Positions 7,680 to 16,424 of a stretch of DNA of 64,000 nucleotides are shown here, one piece after another. Source of the DNA: Polaribacter sp. IC073 (GTDB taxonomy: Bacteria; Bacteroidota; Bacteroidia; Flavobacteriales; Flavobacteriaceae). The translations under genes were made by a program, and so were the position numbers. Under the pieces are notes generated by a model. That model was not told the DNA's origin. It saw only the letters and a list, made by a program, of their open reading frames with translations, and made no database searches. The stretch spans positions 124,001 to 188,000 of the forward strand of contig NZ_VORS01000008.1 of assembly GCF_007997075.1 (NCBI RefSeq), read 5' to 3'. The first letter of the stretch is position 1. Every line of letters begins with the position of its first letter.

Positions 7680-8486
7680 TTGAAGAAAAAAACATTGCTT
7701 TCCATAATTTCTGTAGTTATTTTAGTAGCTGTTTATGGTTACGAACAATTTTTAAACTCTAAAGAAGAAGGTGTTTTAATAGAAAATGGTAAAATATTAA
7801 AAGAAACTACCAACCAATATTTTCTACCAACAAGTACGACCAATCAAGTGGTGCATCATCAAAATTATTCGCTATCATATAGCGAGAAGCACGAACAAGC
7901 AGAATGGGTAGCTTATGAGTTAAAAGCATCACATATAAGTACTACAAATTATAAAAGGCCTTATTTTGAAATAGACAATGCCGTAAAAACCAAAGCAGCA
8001 CATTGGCGGAATTATAAAAAATCTGGTTACGATAAGGGGCATTTATGTCCTGCAGCCGACAGACGTTTTTCAAAATCAGCACACGATGAAACCTTTTTAA
8101 CAAGTAATATAAGTCCGCAAGAACATCGATTTAATGCAGGTATTTGGAATCGTTTAGAACAAAAAGTACGCTATTGGGCAAAGAAGAACGATGGAGTTTT
8201 TGTAATTACAGGTGGCGTTTTAGAGCATAATTTAAAAACTATTGGAAGTGAAGCCGTTGCTGTTCCAAATCAGTTTTACAAAGTAATTTTAGATAAAACA
8301 AAAGGTAAAATTAAAATGTTGGCTTTTTTAATGCCTCACAAAGAATCTAAGCTATCATTGTATAAATTTGTGGTTTCCGTAGATACAGTAGAAGCATTAA
8401 CAGGTATCGATTTCTTTAAAGAGTTAGACGATACTATCGAAGAAAAATTAGAAAGCTCTAATAATTACAAAAATTGGAGTTTTTAA
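7680..8486 (+). CDS. Membrane-anchored or exported DNA/RNA non-specific endonuclease (NucA/Serratia type)
   Basis: 268 residues reading from a TTG start; no ATG lies at a suitable upstream place. Residues 4-20 form an N-terminal hydrophobic segment (signal or anchor). The beta-beta-alpha-metal nuclease motif is clear. YDKGHLCPAADRR holds the general-base His of the DRGH box (here DKGH), and SNISPQEHRFNAGIW supplies the magnesium-binding Asn. Such enzymes cut DNA and RNA without sequence preference outside the cytoplasm, for nutrition or defence against foreign DNA. It is monocistronic and ends about 130 bases before a two-way terminator. Confidence 0.88.
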   Translation: MKKKTLLSIISVVILVAVYGYEQFLNSKEEGVLIENGKILKETTNQYFLPTSTTNQVVHHQNYSLSYSEKHEQAEWVAYELKASHISTTNYKRPYFEIDNAVKTKAAHWRNYKKSGYDKGHLCPAADRRFSKSAHDETFLTSNISPQEHRFNAGIWNRLEQKVRYWAKKNDGVFVITGGVLEHNLKTIGSEAVAVPNQFYKVILDKTKGKIKMLAFLMPHKESKLSLYKFVVSVDTVEALTGIDFFKELDDTIEEKLESSNNYKNWSF

Positions 8487-8505
8487 TAAGAGGTGTTTTC
8501 TTTTT

Positions 8506-8577
8506 GGGCGTTCTAAAAGGCTATTCACTATATCTTTTTATGAAAAATAAAAAAGGATGTCGTTTCTATCCTTTACG
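8506..8577. repeat. Intergenic repeat, GGGCGTT...TATCCTTTACGC type, second copy
   Basis: Starts GGGCGTTCTAAAAGGCTATTC, continues ACTATATCTTTTTAT and AAAAAAGGATGTCGTTTCTATC, and ends CTTTACGC. It aligns with 6997-7076 at both ends and with the split halves at 1641-1793 in the middle. Confidence 0.6.
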
Positions 8578-8612
8578 CAGACTTTAGCCTTTTAAGAAAA
8601 GTGTTTGCAAAT

Positions 8613-8648
8613 AAAAAAACCTCACAATTTAAATTGTGAGGCTTTTTG
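8613..8648. terminator. Bidirectional intrinsic terminator
   Basis: A perfect 22-base palindrome at 8620-8641 (CCTCACAATTT and its complement) is flanked by A7 on the left and T5 on the right. It lies between the convergent nuclease and HMA genes and can serve both. Confidence 0.85.
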
Positions 8649-8653
8649 GTTTG

Positions 8654-9052
8654 CTAGTTTTTCTCTTTTTTGAGTTCACCTTTATGGTCTTCAATAATTT
8701 TGCTGTCTCTATATTTACAACAAGGATGTACAGAATTGTAAGCTTCATCTGTGGCTATAAAATCTTTAACATCGTGCCCAACATTGGCAATGTTTTGTTT
8801 TATGGTTTCAAGAGATGTTTTGCGTTCATCTAAAATGATGTTCATTTGATGCGATTTCACGTCCCAAATAGCAAATTTTACACCTTTGGTTTTTAAAGCA
8901 GCAGTTTCAATACGTTTTTTACACATACCGCAAATACCATTAACTTCAAAAGCAACTTTTGCATTTTTTTTCTTTTTCTCTTGTTTTACATCTTGTGCTT
9001 GAGCGGAAAACCCAATCAAGAATAAACTGAATATAAATAGTATTTTTTTCAT
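8654..9052 (-). CDS. Exported heavy-metal-associated (HMA) domain protein
   Basis: 132 residues from the start chosen here. An in-frame start 18 bases upstream exists, but MKKILFIFSLFLIGFSAQAQ is a complete signal peptide, so the later ATG is preferred. A Lys-rich linker leads into an HMA ferredoxin-like fold with the metal site CGMCKKRIE. A further Cys pair (HPCCKYRD) lies near the C-terminus. It should bind Cu(I) or a similar soft metal in the periplasm. It is the last gene of a set with a TonB receptor and a HYC_CC_PP protein, which suggests delivery or sensing of the same metal. Confidence 0.85.
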   Translation of the reverse strand: MKKILFIFSLFLIGFSAQAQDVKQEKKKKNAKVAFEVNGICGMCKKRIETAALKTKGVKFAIWDVKSHQMNIILDERKTSLETIKQNIANVGHDVKDFIATDEAYNSVHPCCKYRDSKIIEDHKGELKKEKN

Positions 9053-9078
9053 TGTTTTAATTATTTCCACCGCGTGGG

Positions 9079-11322
9079 TTATTTAATTTTAAATCGTAAG
9101 CCTGCATACACTGCACGTCCAAAAATTGGCGAATACACAATTGTGGTATCAAAATATGCGCCAAAAGGATTGTCGCTAGCTAAAATAGGATTTTTCTGCT
9201 GCACATTGGTTAAGTTTTCGCTTCCTAAATATACTTCAAACTTCTTTGAAAACACTTTTGTAATCTGAGAATTTAATAAACTATAACGCTCGGTATACTT
9301 TGGTAGTTTATATTGTGTAGGATTTGTTGCGGTATTTGGCAAACGTTGTTTTCCTATATTGTTAAAGGTGACATCAAATTTCCATTGTGCACCATTCTCT
9401 TTTGCGGTTGTTTCGTAAGAAAGGTTTGCAAAGAATCTATTGTTTGGCTGAATTGGTTTTTGCAATTTTCCGTTTCTATAATCTGTAGAAATATCAAAGT
9501 ATTTAAAAGCAGTTCTTAAATCAAGGTTTTTCGCCAATTCATAATTTACTTCTACCTGAAAACTATCTGCAATACTTTTTCCGTTTAAATCATAGAAAGA
9601 GATTTCTTGCGGATTCTCCCAATCTACCACCACTTGATTGCTGAAATCGGTTCTGTAAAAATCAAACGTAATATCTCCTTTTTTATTGAATAGATTAAAT
9701 TTCTGTAAATAAGAAACGCCGTAATTCCATGCAACTTCAGCATTTAAACCGTAAATATCTCCACCTACATCATCAATATTTATTTGTCTAGAACTTGCAA
9801 ATAATTGCTGGTTCTCGGCAAAAATATTCGCACTTCTTTTTCCTCTTCCTGCGGAAGCTCTAAAAACTCCTTTTTCCCAAGGAACATATCTTACGTGAAT
9901 TCTAGGCGTAATAAAAGTGCCTAATAAATTATGCGTGTCTGCACGAATTCCGGCTGTTAAACTAAAATTATCTAAATTGTCAAAAGCATATTCGAAAAAA
10001 GCTCCGATAGAATTTTCTTTTCTGTTATAATTGGTACTATTCACAAGTTCATCAAATTTATCATAGGTAAAATTAATTCCAGTTTTAAACTTGCTTCTGG
10101 TGTCACCAATAATCGAGTTGAAAAGTAAGTTAGAATACAAACTTTCATGTTTAATATCGTAGACATTCAATCCGAAATAAGAATCTTGCTGATGATTGCT
10201 GTAGGCTACTTGTAAACCAAAGTTTTGAAAAGGTAATTCAGGAAAAACATAGCCTAATTTAAGCGAAGTCTCAAAACGTTTGGTGTCAATTTCACTTCCC
10301 CAAGTATTGGTAGTTCCTTTGTCTGTTTTTGGGTTAAAGTTCAATTCTCCTGTTTGTTTTTCATCATTTAAAAACCGAACATTTATAAAACTAACCCAAC
10401 CATTTTGTGCATCTGTATATTGCCAACGGTTCATTACATTTATTTGATTTGCCAAAGGTGCATCTAGAAAATTATCGTTGTTTTTATCAAATTTCTCTCC
10501 TCTGTAATTTCCATGAATGTATAAACCTGTTTGCCATTTATCGGAAATTCTCTCGTTAAAATGCGTGTTTAATTCTAACCTACCATTCAAAGAACTGTAA
10601 GCGTTTAAAAAGAATTTATTGTCTGAAAAAGGTTTTACCAATTCAGCATTTATTTGTCCGGAAATACTCTCGTAACCATTTACAACAGAACCTGCTCCTT
10701 TGGTAATCTGAATGCTTTCTACCCAAGTTCCTGGGGTAAATGTGAGTCCGAATGCTTGTGCAGCACCCCGAATAGAAGGAATGTTTTCTTGCATAATTTG
10801 CAAATACGGACTTTTAAGTCCTAACATTTGTATTTGACGCGTTCCTGTTAACGCATCAGAAAAACTAACATCTATTGAAGGATTGGTTTCAAAACTCTCT
10901 GCCAAATTGCAGCAGGCAGCTTTTAATAACTCGTCATTATTTACAGTGAAAGTATTTGCAGTGGCAAACAAAGATTTCTGAATAGCATCTCTTTTAGCTC
11001 TAATTGTTATTTCTTCTAAAGCACTTTCCGAAGTTATAAAATGATGAATTACATCTAGATTATTAATAATTAACGTATCGGTTTTATATCCAATATAACT
11101 GACAACTAATTTTTTGTATTCCTTGTTGTACGGTATTGTAAACCATCCTTTTTCGTTGGTAATTGCACCAATATTTGTATTTAGCCAATTTACAGTTGCA
11201 CCAGAAACACCTAAATTATCTTTCGGATTTTGTTTGTCCATAATCATTCCTTTTACATTCGTTTGGGCAAAAAGGAAGATTGGAAATAGCAGCACAAAAC
11301 TACTAAGTAAGTATTTTTTCAT
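9079..11322 (-). CDS. TonB-dependent outer-membrane receptor, probable metal uptake
   Basis: 747 residues. Signal peptide MKKYLLSSFVLLFPIFLFAQ, carboxypeptidase-like extension (about 22-100), plug domain (about 115-240) and a C-terminal barrel ending VYAGLRFKIK. A Cys pair, KAACCNLAESF (Cys137-Cys138), sits at the start of the plug; Cys is rare in such receptors and could bind metal. The gene lies between the HYC_CC_PP gene (72 bases upstream) and the HMA gene (26 bases downstream) on the same strand. Copper or another soft metal is therefore a reasonable cargo, but this is inferred from neighbours. Confidence 0.85.
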   Translation of the reverse strand: MKKYLLSSFVLLFPIFLFAQTNVKGMIMDKQNPKDNLGVSGATVNWLNTNIGAITNEKGWFTIPYNKEYKKLVVSYIGYKTDTLIINNLDVIHHFITSESALEEITIRAKRDAIQKSLFATANTFTVNNDELLKAACCNLAESFETNPSIDVSFSDALTGTRQIQMLGLKSPYLQIMQENIPSIRGAAQAFGLTFTPGTWVESIQITKGAGSVVNGYESISGQINAELVKPFSDNKFFLNAYSSLNGRLELNTHFNERISDKWQTGLYIHGNYRGEKFDKNNDNFLDAPLANQINVMNRWQYTDAQNGWVSFINVRFLNDEKQTGELNFNPKTDKGTTNTWGSEIDTKRFETSLKLGYVFPELPFQNFGLQVAYSNHQQDSYFGLNVYDIKHESLYSNLLFNSIIGDTRSKFKTGINFTYDKFDELVNSTNYNRKENSIGAFFEYAFDNLDNFSLTAGIRADTHNLLGTFITPRIHVRYVPWEKGVFRASAGRGKRSANIFAENQQLFASSRQINIDDVGGDIYGLNAEVAWNYGVSYLQKFNLFNKKGDITFDFYRTDFSNQVVVDWENPQEISFYDLNGKSIADSFQVEVNYELAKNLDLRTAFKYFDISTDYRNGKLQKPIQPNNRFFANLSYETTAKENGAQWKFDVTFNNIGKQRLPNTATNPTQYKLPKYTERYSLLNSQITKVFSKKFEVYLGSENLTNVQQKNPILASDNPFGAYFDTTIVYSPIFGRAVYAGLRFKIK

Positions 11323-11394
11323 TGATATTTAATTTATAATAATTAAAACGACACTTCTCTAAAAAGAAGTTTTTTAGTTGGAATTATAATAAAA

Positions 11395-11799
11395 TCAAAT
11401 TAAAAAAGATTGGTATAAAACCTGATAATCTAAGGGTTTATCTGGCAGAAAAAAGGAATTATAATTTACTTTAGTAGCCTTAGTTTCTACAAATAAGTTT
11501 TGATGAAAAGTAGTGTTAACAGTTAGAAATTGCTGTTTTTGAAAACTTATTTTATTTTTAGAATGTTGCTGTAGTTCTTTTTGACCCTCAATCTTATGAA
11601 CTTCATCTGAACAGCAATCTTTTGATTCGATAGAAAATTCATCTTTTAAATCGCTTTTACAAACGTCTGCATCACCAGTAAAAGAAATAGCAATTAGAGA
11701 ATCGCCACAATAATGACTTTCAACCGTAAAAGAAAAGGTTGAAAATAGCACTAAAAAGGCTAATAAAAAGGATGTTATTTTGGTAATACTTATTTTCAT
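11395..11799 (-). CDS. HYC_CC_PP family exported protein
   Basis: 134 residues with an N-terminal signal segment (about residues 8-27). It shows the features that name this small Bacteroidota family: SHYCGDSL near residue 29, a CC pair in ESKDCCSDEVH and a Pro-containing C-terminal stretch (LPDKPLDYQ). Such proteins recur beside metal-related TonB receptors and HMA proteins, as here. The conserved His and Cys suggest periplasmic metal binding. Biochemical function is unknown. It begins 45 bases after the end of the exosortase partner gene and could lie on the same transcript. Confidence 0.75.
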   Translation of the reverse strand: MKISITKITSFLLAFLVLFSTFSFTVESHYCGDSLIAISFTGDADVCKSDLKDEFSIESKDCCSDEVHKIEGQKELQQHSKNKISFQKQQFLTVNTTFHQNLFVETKATKVNYNSFFLPDKPLDYQVLYQSFLI

Positions 11800-11844
11800 T
11801 TCAACTGCAAATTTACAATAAGAAACACTAACTTTTTTGTAAAA

Positions 11845-12276
11845 TTATCTGTTACTTATTTTTTGAAAGTAAAATGCTGGTAACAGAATTAATAAGAATA
11901 ACGGATGAATGATAAATCTTCGAATATAAAAAGGCAGTAAATAACCGCTTTCAAACTGATCTCTTAATAAAAGTACAAACACTACAATTAAGGTCATAAA
12001 AGCTGTCATTAAAAAAAAACCTGTAAATTTTATATAATCTTTTCTCTCAAAAAGTACCCAAATGAAGCCTAATGTTATTATTGAATTTAAAATATATCGA
12101 TAAAGCATGTCTATTGTTAAAAACCACATGTTAATTTGAGGCATTTTTGTGTACAAGTAGTCGTTTTTAAAATATTCAATTAAAGGGTCATAAAATAATT
12201 CTGCAGAAAATGCTCTCACTATAAATAAGAGTGAGGTGAGTATTAAAAGCGACATTATCTTTAGGTATGTATTCAT
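11845..12276 (-). CDS. Exosortase F system-associated membrane protein
   Basis: 143 residues with about four hydrophobic segments and little soluble sequence. It follows the xrtF gene with a 4-base ATGA overlap, which is the standard arrangement of the XrtF partner in Flavobacteriia. The stretch SAELFYDPLIEYFKNDYL after the first membrane segment, and FYIRRFIIHPLFLLIL near the end, fit that family. It probably helps XrtF process or place its substrates in the inner membrane. Its precise role is not known. Confidence 0.82.
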   Translation of the reverse strand: MNTYLKIMSLLILTSLLFIVRAFSAELFYDPLIEYFKNDYLYTKMPQINMWFLTIDMLYRYILNSIITLGFIWVLFERKDYIKFTGFFLMTAFMTLIVVFVLLLRDQFESGYLLPFYIRRFIIHPLFLLILLPAFYFQKISNR

Positions 12277-12809
12277 TTTTTATAGTTCGAAAATTTGTGA
12301 ACCCAAAGTACCCAAAGTAAAAAGACAGTACCGTAAATTATGGCAGGAAATACTAGGTTGTGTAAAAATTCTTGCTGATTTGGGTACTTGTAAATCATTA
12401 CTGCTAAAAAAGCAATTCGAGCTACATTTATACTGTAGATAAATAGGCTTCCTAAAATAACGTACAAAATAGTCGCTTTCAATGAACCAGAAAAAGCAAT
12501 TATAAAAGCGATAAATAATATAATAATACTTAGAGAATTACAACCTTCAATTACTCTTGCGGTATACTTCCCTTCAATTAAAAGTTTAACAGAAAGTTCT
12601 TTTTTGTGCTGATACGCGCCAGCATCAAAATTAAAAAACTCTAATAAAGTTACCGTTTGGTCTGCAACGATTGTTGTTATAGATGCAGTTTTAAACCCTC
12701 CTTCTTTTTGTTGAGAATTTTGTAAGTAAGTAGCATATATTGCGAATAATATAAAATAGGTTGCAAAAAACTTAATTAGAAAAATGACTACGTTTTTATG
12801 TTTTTTCAC
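12273..12809 (-). CDS. xrtF: Exosortase family protein XrtF
   Basis: 178 residues, polytopic. The exosortase/archaeosortase catalytic triad is visible: Cys90 in VIEGCNSLS, Arg131 in INVARIAFLAV and His150 in QEFLHNLVFP. These enzymes are thought to cleave and re-attach C-terminal sorting signals on exported proteins during surface glycoprotein or exopolysaccharide assembly. No likely substrate with a matching tail is seen in this window. The gene overlaps its partner by four bases and is divergent from the GAF protein gene. Confidence 0.88.
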   Translation of the reverse strand: MKKHKNVVIFLIKFFATYFILFAIYATYLQNSQQKEGGFKTASITTIVADQTVTLLEFFNFDAGAYQHKKELSVKLLIEGKYTARVIEGCNSLSIIILFIAFIIAFSGSLKATILYVILGSLFIYSINVARIAFLAVMIYKYPNQQEFLHNLVFPAIIYGTVFLLWVLWVHKFSNYKK

Positions 12810-12823
12810 AATGTAAAATCCTT

Positions 12824-12831
12824 TAATTTTG
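12824..12831 (+). promoter_or_regulatory. Promoter -7 element for the GAF-domain gene
   Basis: TAATTTTG matches TAnnTTTG, 31 bases before the start codon. A -33 TTTG is not evident. Confidence 0.45.
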
Positions 12832-12862
12832 CAACTTTAAGTCTATAAACAAATATATAAAA

Positions 12863-13318
12863 ATGGATACAAATACACTAAAGAATAAAATTGAAAGTAT
12901 TATTTCGCTAAATGATACTAAAGAATTTATATTACAAGCAATTTGCGATTTATTAGAAAGCGAAATTTCGTATTATGATTGGGTTGGTTTTTATTTTAAA
13001 AACGGAGATAAGAATGAGTTAAAGTTGGCACAGTATACAGGGGAAGAAACAGAGCATACTATTATTCCTTTTGGAAAAGGTATTTGTGGGCAAGTTGCAG
13101 TAAGTAATAAAAATTTTGTGGTACAAGATGTTTCTGAGCAAGAGAATTATATTTCTTGTGGTTGGAAGGTAAAGTCGGAGATTGTAATTCCTATTTTTGT
13201 GAATGAAGAAAATATTGGTCAAATAGACATAGATTCTCATACAGCAAATGTTTTTACAGATAAAGACGAAGAACTTTTAGAATATATTTGTAAAAAAGTT
13301 GCAAAGATATTGGAGTAA
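12863..13318 (+). CDS. GAF-domain protein, free methionine-(R)-sulfoxide reductase-like
   Basis: 151 residues forming one GAF domain. Cys75 (GKGICGQ) and Cys99 (YISCGWKVKSEIVIP) are spaced 24 apart, the same spacing as the second and catalytic cysteines of E. coli fRMsr. The SEIVIP and QIDIDSH stretches also match that family. It would reduce free methionine-R-sulfoxide in the cytoplasm, using a disulfide relay. The third cysteine of the E. coli enzyme is not present, which is acceptable because a single resolving Cys suffices. It may otherwise be a plain GAF sensor. Confidence 0.75.
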   Translation: MDTNTLKNKIESIISLNDTKEFILQAICDLLESEISYYDWVGFYFKNGDKNELKLAQYTGEETEHTIIPFGKGICGQVAVSNKNFVVQDVSEQENYISCGWKVKSEIVIPIFVNEENIGQIDIDSHTANVFTDKDEELLEYICKKVAKILE

Positions 13319-13391
13319 AATACTTTTACAAGTATTTTTTACTTATATTTATTAGATTATAGGATTTCTATAATTATTAAACCCCTAAGTA

Positions 13392-13517
13392 ATGAGAAAA
13401 AAACAGTACACTGCAATTGCTGTTGGTAGCAATAACCATTCTAATTTTATTAAAAAAGAGGAGTCTTGGACAAATAAATTCGTACAATGGTTTCATGATT
13501 TTTTAGAATCTACATAG
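13392..13517 (+). CDS. Possible small protein, 41 residues, unknown
   Basis: ATG-started frame encoding a short polypeptide with a basic N-terminus (MRKKQYTAIAVG) and an amphipathic, Trp-rich end (SWTNKFVQWFHDFLES). It has no signal peptide or known motif. It fills part of the 450-base gap between the GAF gene and purH. The balanced composition is better than chance AT-rich sequence usually gives, but there is no homology evidence. Confidence 0.35.
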   Translation: MRKKQYTAIAVGSNNHSNFIKKEESWTNKFVQWFHDFLEST

Positions 13518-13574
13518 TTTTTTTATTGATTTTTTTTTAGCCCTCTAAAGAAATGAAAAAAACCTTCAAATTTT

Positions 13575-13679
13575 TTGTCTAAAATAGCTACTTTTTTAAA
13601 AAAGAAGGAACCTAAAAGAACACCAAGAAATTACAATGCTTTGGTAGCGAATTTTAAAGCAAAAGTTAAAGTAATCTAG
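13575..13679 (+). CDS. Possible small basic peptide, 34 residues, TTG start
   Basis: Frame from TTG to TAG encoding a Lys/Arg-rich peptide (KKKEPKRTPRNYNALVANFK). No ATG is available in this frame because a TGA lies ten codons before it. It could be a real small gene or the broken end of a larger one. Support is weak. Confidence 0.22.
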   Translation: MSKIATFLKKKEPKRTPRNYNALVANFKAKVKVI

Positions 13680-13715
13680 TTGTTAATTACTTCTGTTTTT
13701 TGTTGCTCTTTTTTA

Positions 13716-13746
13716 TTGAATTTAAAGGTTGGTTTTACTAATTTTG
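13716..13746 (+). promoter_or_regulatory. Promoter for purH
   Basis: TTG at 13716-13718, then 20 bases, then TAATTTTG at 13739-13746, matching the Bacteroidota TTTG-N19/20-TAnnTTTG layout. The purH start is 23 bases downstream. Confidence 0.65.
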
Positions 13747-13769
13747 CATGCTTAACAACACAACACTAA

Positions 13770-15299
13770 ATGAGCACTTCAAAAACAATTAAATCCGCAT
13801 TAATTTCGGTATTTCACAAAGATGGTTTAGCACCAATTGTAAAAAAATTAGATGAATTAAATGTTACTATTTATTCAACAGGAGGAACCGAGAAGTTTAT
13901 CAAAGAACTTGGTATCGATGTAGTTCCTGTAGAAGATGTTACCTCTTACCCATCTATTTTAGGCGGAAGAGTAAAAACATTACACCCAAAAGTTTTTGGA
14001 GGAATTTTAAATAGACAAGAGCATGCAGGTGATGTTGCTGAGTTAGCAGAGTATAACATTCCGCAAATAGATTTGGTTATTGTAGATTTATATCCGTTTG
14101 AGAAAACAGTTGCTTCAGGAGCATCTGAAGAAGATATCGTAGAAAAAATTGATATTGGTGGTATTTCTTTAATTAGAGCATCAGCAAAAAACTTTAAAGA
14201 TACGTTTACCGTTTCTTCAATGGACCAGTATGACGATTTCTTATCAGTTTTATCAGAAAATAAGGGAGAAACTACCATTGCGCAAAGAAAGAAATTTGCT
14301 TCAAAATCTTTTAATGTTTCTTCACATTACGATACTGCCATTTTTAATTACTTCAATAATAATGAAGAACCTGCTTTAAAAATAAGTGAAACGAATGCGC
14401 AAGTTTTAAGATATGGAGAAAATCCACATCAAAAAGGATATTTCTTTGGAGATTTAGAATCAATTTTCGATAAGTTACATGGTAAAGAATTAAGTTACAA
14501 CAATTTATTAGATGTGGATGCTGCTGTAAATTTAATAGAAGAGTTTAAAGGAGAAACACCAACTTTTGCAATTTTAAAGCATAATAATGCATGTGGTTTT
14601 GCTCAAAGAGAAACCATTAAGCAAGCGTATGTAGATGCATTGGCTGGAGATCCTGTTTCTGCTTTTGGAGGTGTTTTAATTGCAAATACAGAAATAGATG
14701 CAGCAACTGCAAAAGAAATTCATAAATTATTTTGTGAAGTTGTAATTGCACCAAGTTATTCAGACGAAGCTTTATCAATCTTAAAAGGAAAGAAAAATAG
14801 AATTATCTTAATTAAGAAAGAAGTAGCATTACCTACAACAACAATTAGAACATGTTTAAATGGTAATTTAGTGCAAGATAAAGACAGTATTACAGATCAA
14901 TTAGAAGATTTAAAATACGTTACCAACAATAAACCAGCTCAATCGGAGTTAGATGATTTATTATTTGCTTCTAAATTATGTAAGAACACCAAGTCTAACA
15001 CAATTATTTTAGTAAAGAATAAACAATTGTTAGCTGGTGGTACAGGACAAACAAGTAGAGTAGATGCTTTAAACCAAGCAATTGAAAAGGCTAATTCTTT
15101 CAAATTCGATTTAAACGGATGTGTAATGGCAAGTGATGCTTTTTTCCCTTTTCCAGATTGTGTAGAAATTGCAGACAATGCAGGTATAAAAAGTGTGATT
15201 CAACCAGGAGGTTCTATTAAAGATCAATTAAGTATAGATTATTGTAATGACCACAATATATCTATGGTAATGACAGGAACTAGACATTTTAAACATTAA
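13770..15299 (+). CDS. purH: Bifunctional AICAR formyltransferase / IMP cyclohydrolase
   Basis: 509 residues, full length. It catalyses the last two steps of IMP synthesis. The N-terminal cyclohydrolase domain (about 1-190) has STGGTEKFIKELGI and LGGRVKTLHPKVFGG. The C-terminal transformylase domain has RYGENPHQ (about 212) and the catalytic Lys-His of KHNNACGFA (about residue 270). The N-terminal match and the promoter support the start. It is followed after 78 bases by mreB, which has its own possible promoter. Confidence 0.97.
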   Translation: MSTSKTIKSALISVFHKDGLAPIVKKLDELNVTIYSTGGTEKFIKELGIDVVPVEDVTSYPSILGGRVKTLHPKVFGGILNRQEHAGDVAELAEYNIPQIDLVIVDLYPFEKTVASGASEEDIVEKIDIGGISLIRASAKNFKDTFTVSSMDQYDDFLSVLSENKGETTIAQRKKFASKSFNVSSHYDTAIFNYFNNNEEPALKISETNAQVLRYGENPHQKGYFFGDLESIFDKLHGKELSYNNLLDVDAAVNLIEEFKGETPTFAILKHNNACGFAQRETIKQAYVDALAGDPVSAFGGVLIANTEIDAATAKEIHKLFCEVVIAPSYSDEALSILKGKKNRIILIKKEVALPTTTIRTCLNGNLVQDKDSITDQLEDLKYVTNNKPAQSELDDLLFASKLCKNTKSNTIILVKNKQLLAGGTGQTSRVDALNQAIEKANSFKFDLNGCVMASDAFFPFPDCVEIADNAGIKSVIQPGGSIKDQLSIDYCNDHNISMVMTGTRHFKH

Positions 15300-15332
15300 T
15301 AATTTATAGGTAATTTACAATCAGAAATTTAG

Positions 15333-15340
15333 TAAATTTG
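15333..15340 (+). promoter_or_regulatory. Possible -7 element for the mreB-rodA operon
   Basis: TAAATTTG matches TAnnTTTG, 37 bases before the mreB start. The -33 element is unclear, and read-through from purH is also possible. Confidence 0.4.
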
Positions 15341-15377
15341 TAACACTATAGTAAGAATAATACAACAAAGATATTTT

Positions 15378-16406
15378 ATGGGTTTTTTTGATTTTATGAC
15401 CGAAGATATTGCGATTGATTTAGGGACCGCAAATACTTTGATAATTCACAACGGAAAAGTGGTTATCGACAGTCCTTCTATTGTCGCAAGAAATAGAATT
15501 ACTGGAAAAATTATTGCAATTGGTCAAGAAGCCAATTTAATGCAAGGAAAAACCCATGAAAATATCAAAACAATTCGTCCCTTAAAAGACGGAGTTATTG
15601 CAGATTTTCAGGCTTCTGAAGAAATGATTAAAGAATTTGTAAAGCAGATTCCGTCTATTAAAAAGAAATTATTTCCACCAGCATTAAGAATGGTTATTTG
15701 TATTCCTTCGGGAATTACAGAGGTAGAGAAACGTGCTGTTAGAGATTCTGCAAAACACATGAATGCCAAAGAAATCTATTTAATTTATGAACCGATGGCT
15801 GCTGCAATTGGTGTTGGAATCGACATTATGGAGCCTAAAGGAAATATGATTATAGACATAGGAGGTGGTACTACAGAAATTGCAGTTATAGCTTTGGCTG
15901 GTATTGTGTGTGATCAATCTGTAAAAGTTGCAGGAGATCTTTTTACCAATGATATTATGTATTATATGCGCACACAGCATAACTTACATGTTGGTGAAAC
16001 TACGGCAGAAAAAATAAAAATCACAATTGGTGCAGCTACAGAAGATTTAGAAGTTCCGCCAGAAGATATGTTGGTTCAAGGAAGAGATTTATTAAGTGGT
16101 AAGCCAAAACAAGTGCAAGTTTCTTACAGAGAAATTGCAAAAGCATTAGACAAATCTATTTTAAGAATAGAAGATGCTGTTATGGAAACGTTGTCTAAAA
16201 CACCACCAGAATTAGCCGCAGATATTTATAATACCGGTATTTATTTAGCCGGAGGAGGTTCTATGTTAAGAGGTTTAGATAAAAGACTTTCTAGAAAAAC
16301 AGATTTGCCTGTTTATGTAGCAGAAGATCCTTTAAGAGCTGTAGTTCGTGGAACAGGAATTGCTTTAAAAGAATTAGATAAATACAAAAATGTATTAATG
16401 AAATAA
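15378..16406 (+). CDS. mreB: Rod shape-determining protein MreB
   Basis: 342 residues, the bacterial actin that forms membrane-bound filaments and directs lateral wall synthesis. The actin-fold phosphate loops are clear: DLGTANTLI (about residues 14-22), IDIGGGTTEIAVI (about 160) and LAGGGSMLRGLD near the end. The N-terminus MGFFDFMTEDIAID is typical. First gene of the mreB-mreC-mreD-mrdA-rodA operon, so the cell is expected to elongate as a rod. Confidence 0.97.
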   Translation: MGFFDFMTEDIAIDLGTANTLIIHNGKVVIDSPSIVARNRITGKIIAIGQEANLMQGKTHENIKTIRPLKDGVIADFQASEEMIKEFVKQIPSIKKKLFPPALRMVICIPSGITEVEKRAVRDSAKHMNAKEIYLIYEPMAAAIGVGIDIMEPKGNMIIDIGGGTTEIAVIALAGIVCDQSVKVAGDLFTNDIMYYMRTQHNLHVGETTAEKIKITIGAATEDLEVPPEDMLVQGRDLLSGKPKQVQVSYREIAKALDKSILRIEDAVMETLSKTPPELAADIYNTGIYLAGGGSMLRGLDKRLSRKTDLPVYVAEDPLRAVVRGTGIALKELDKYKNVLMK

Positions 16407-16424
16407 TCTTTTAGCAGCCTTAAA

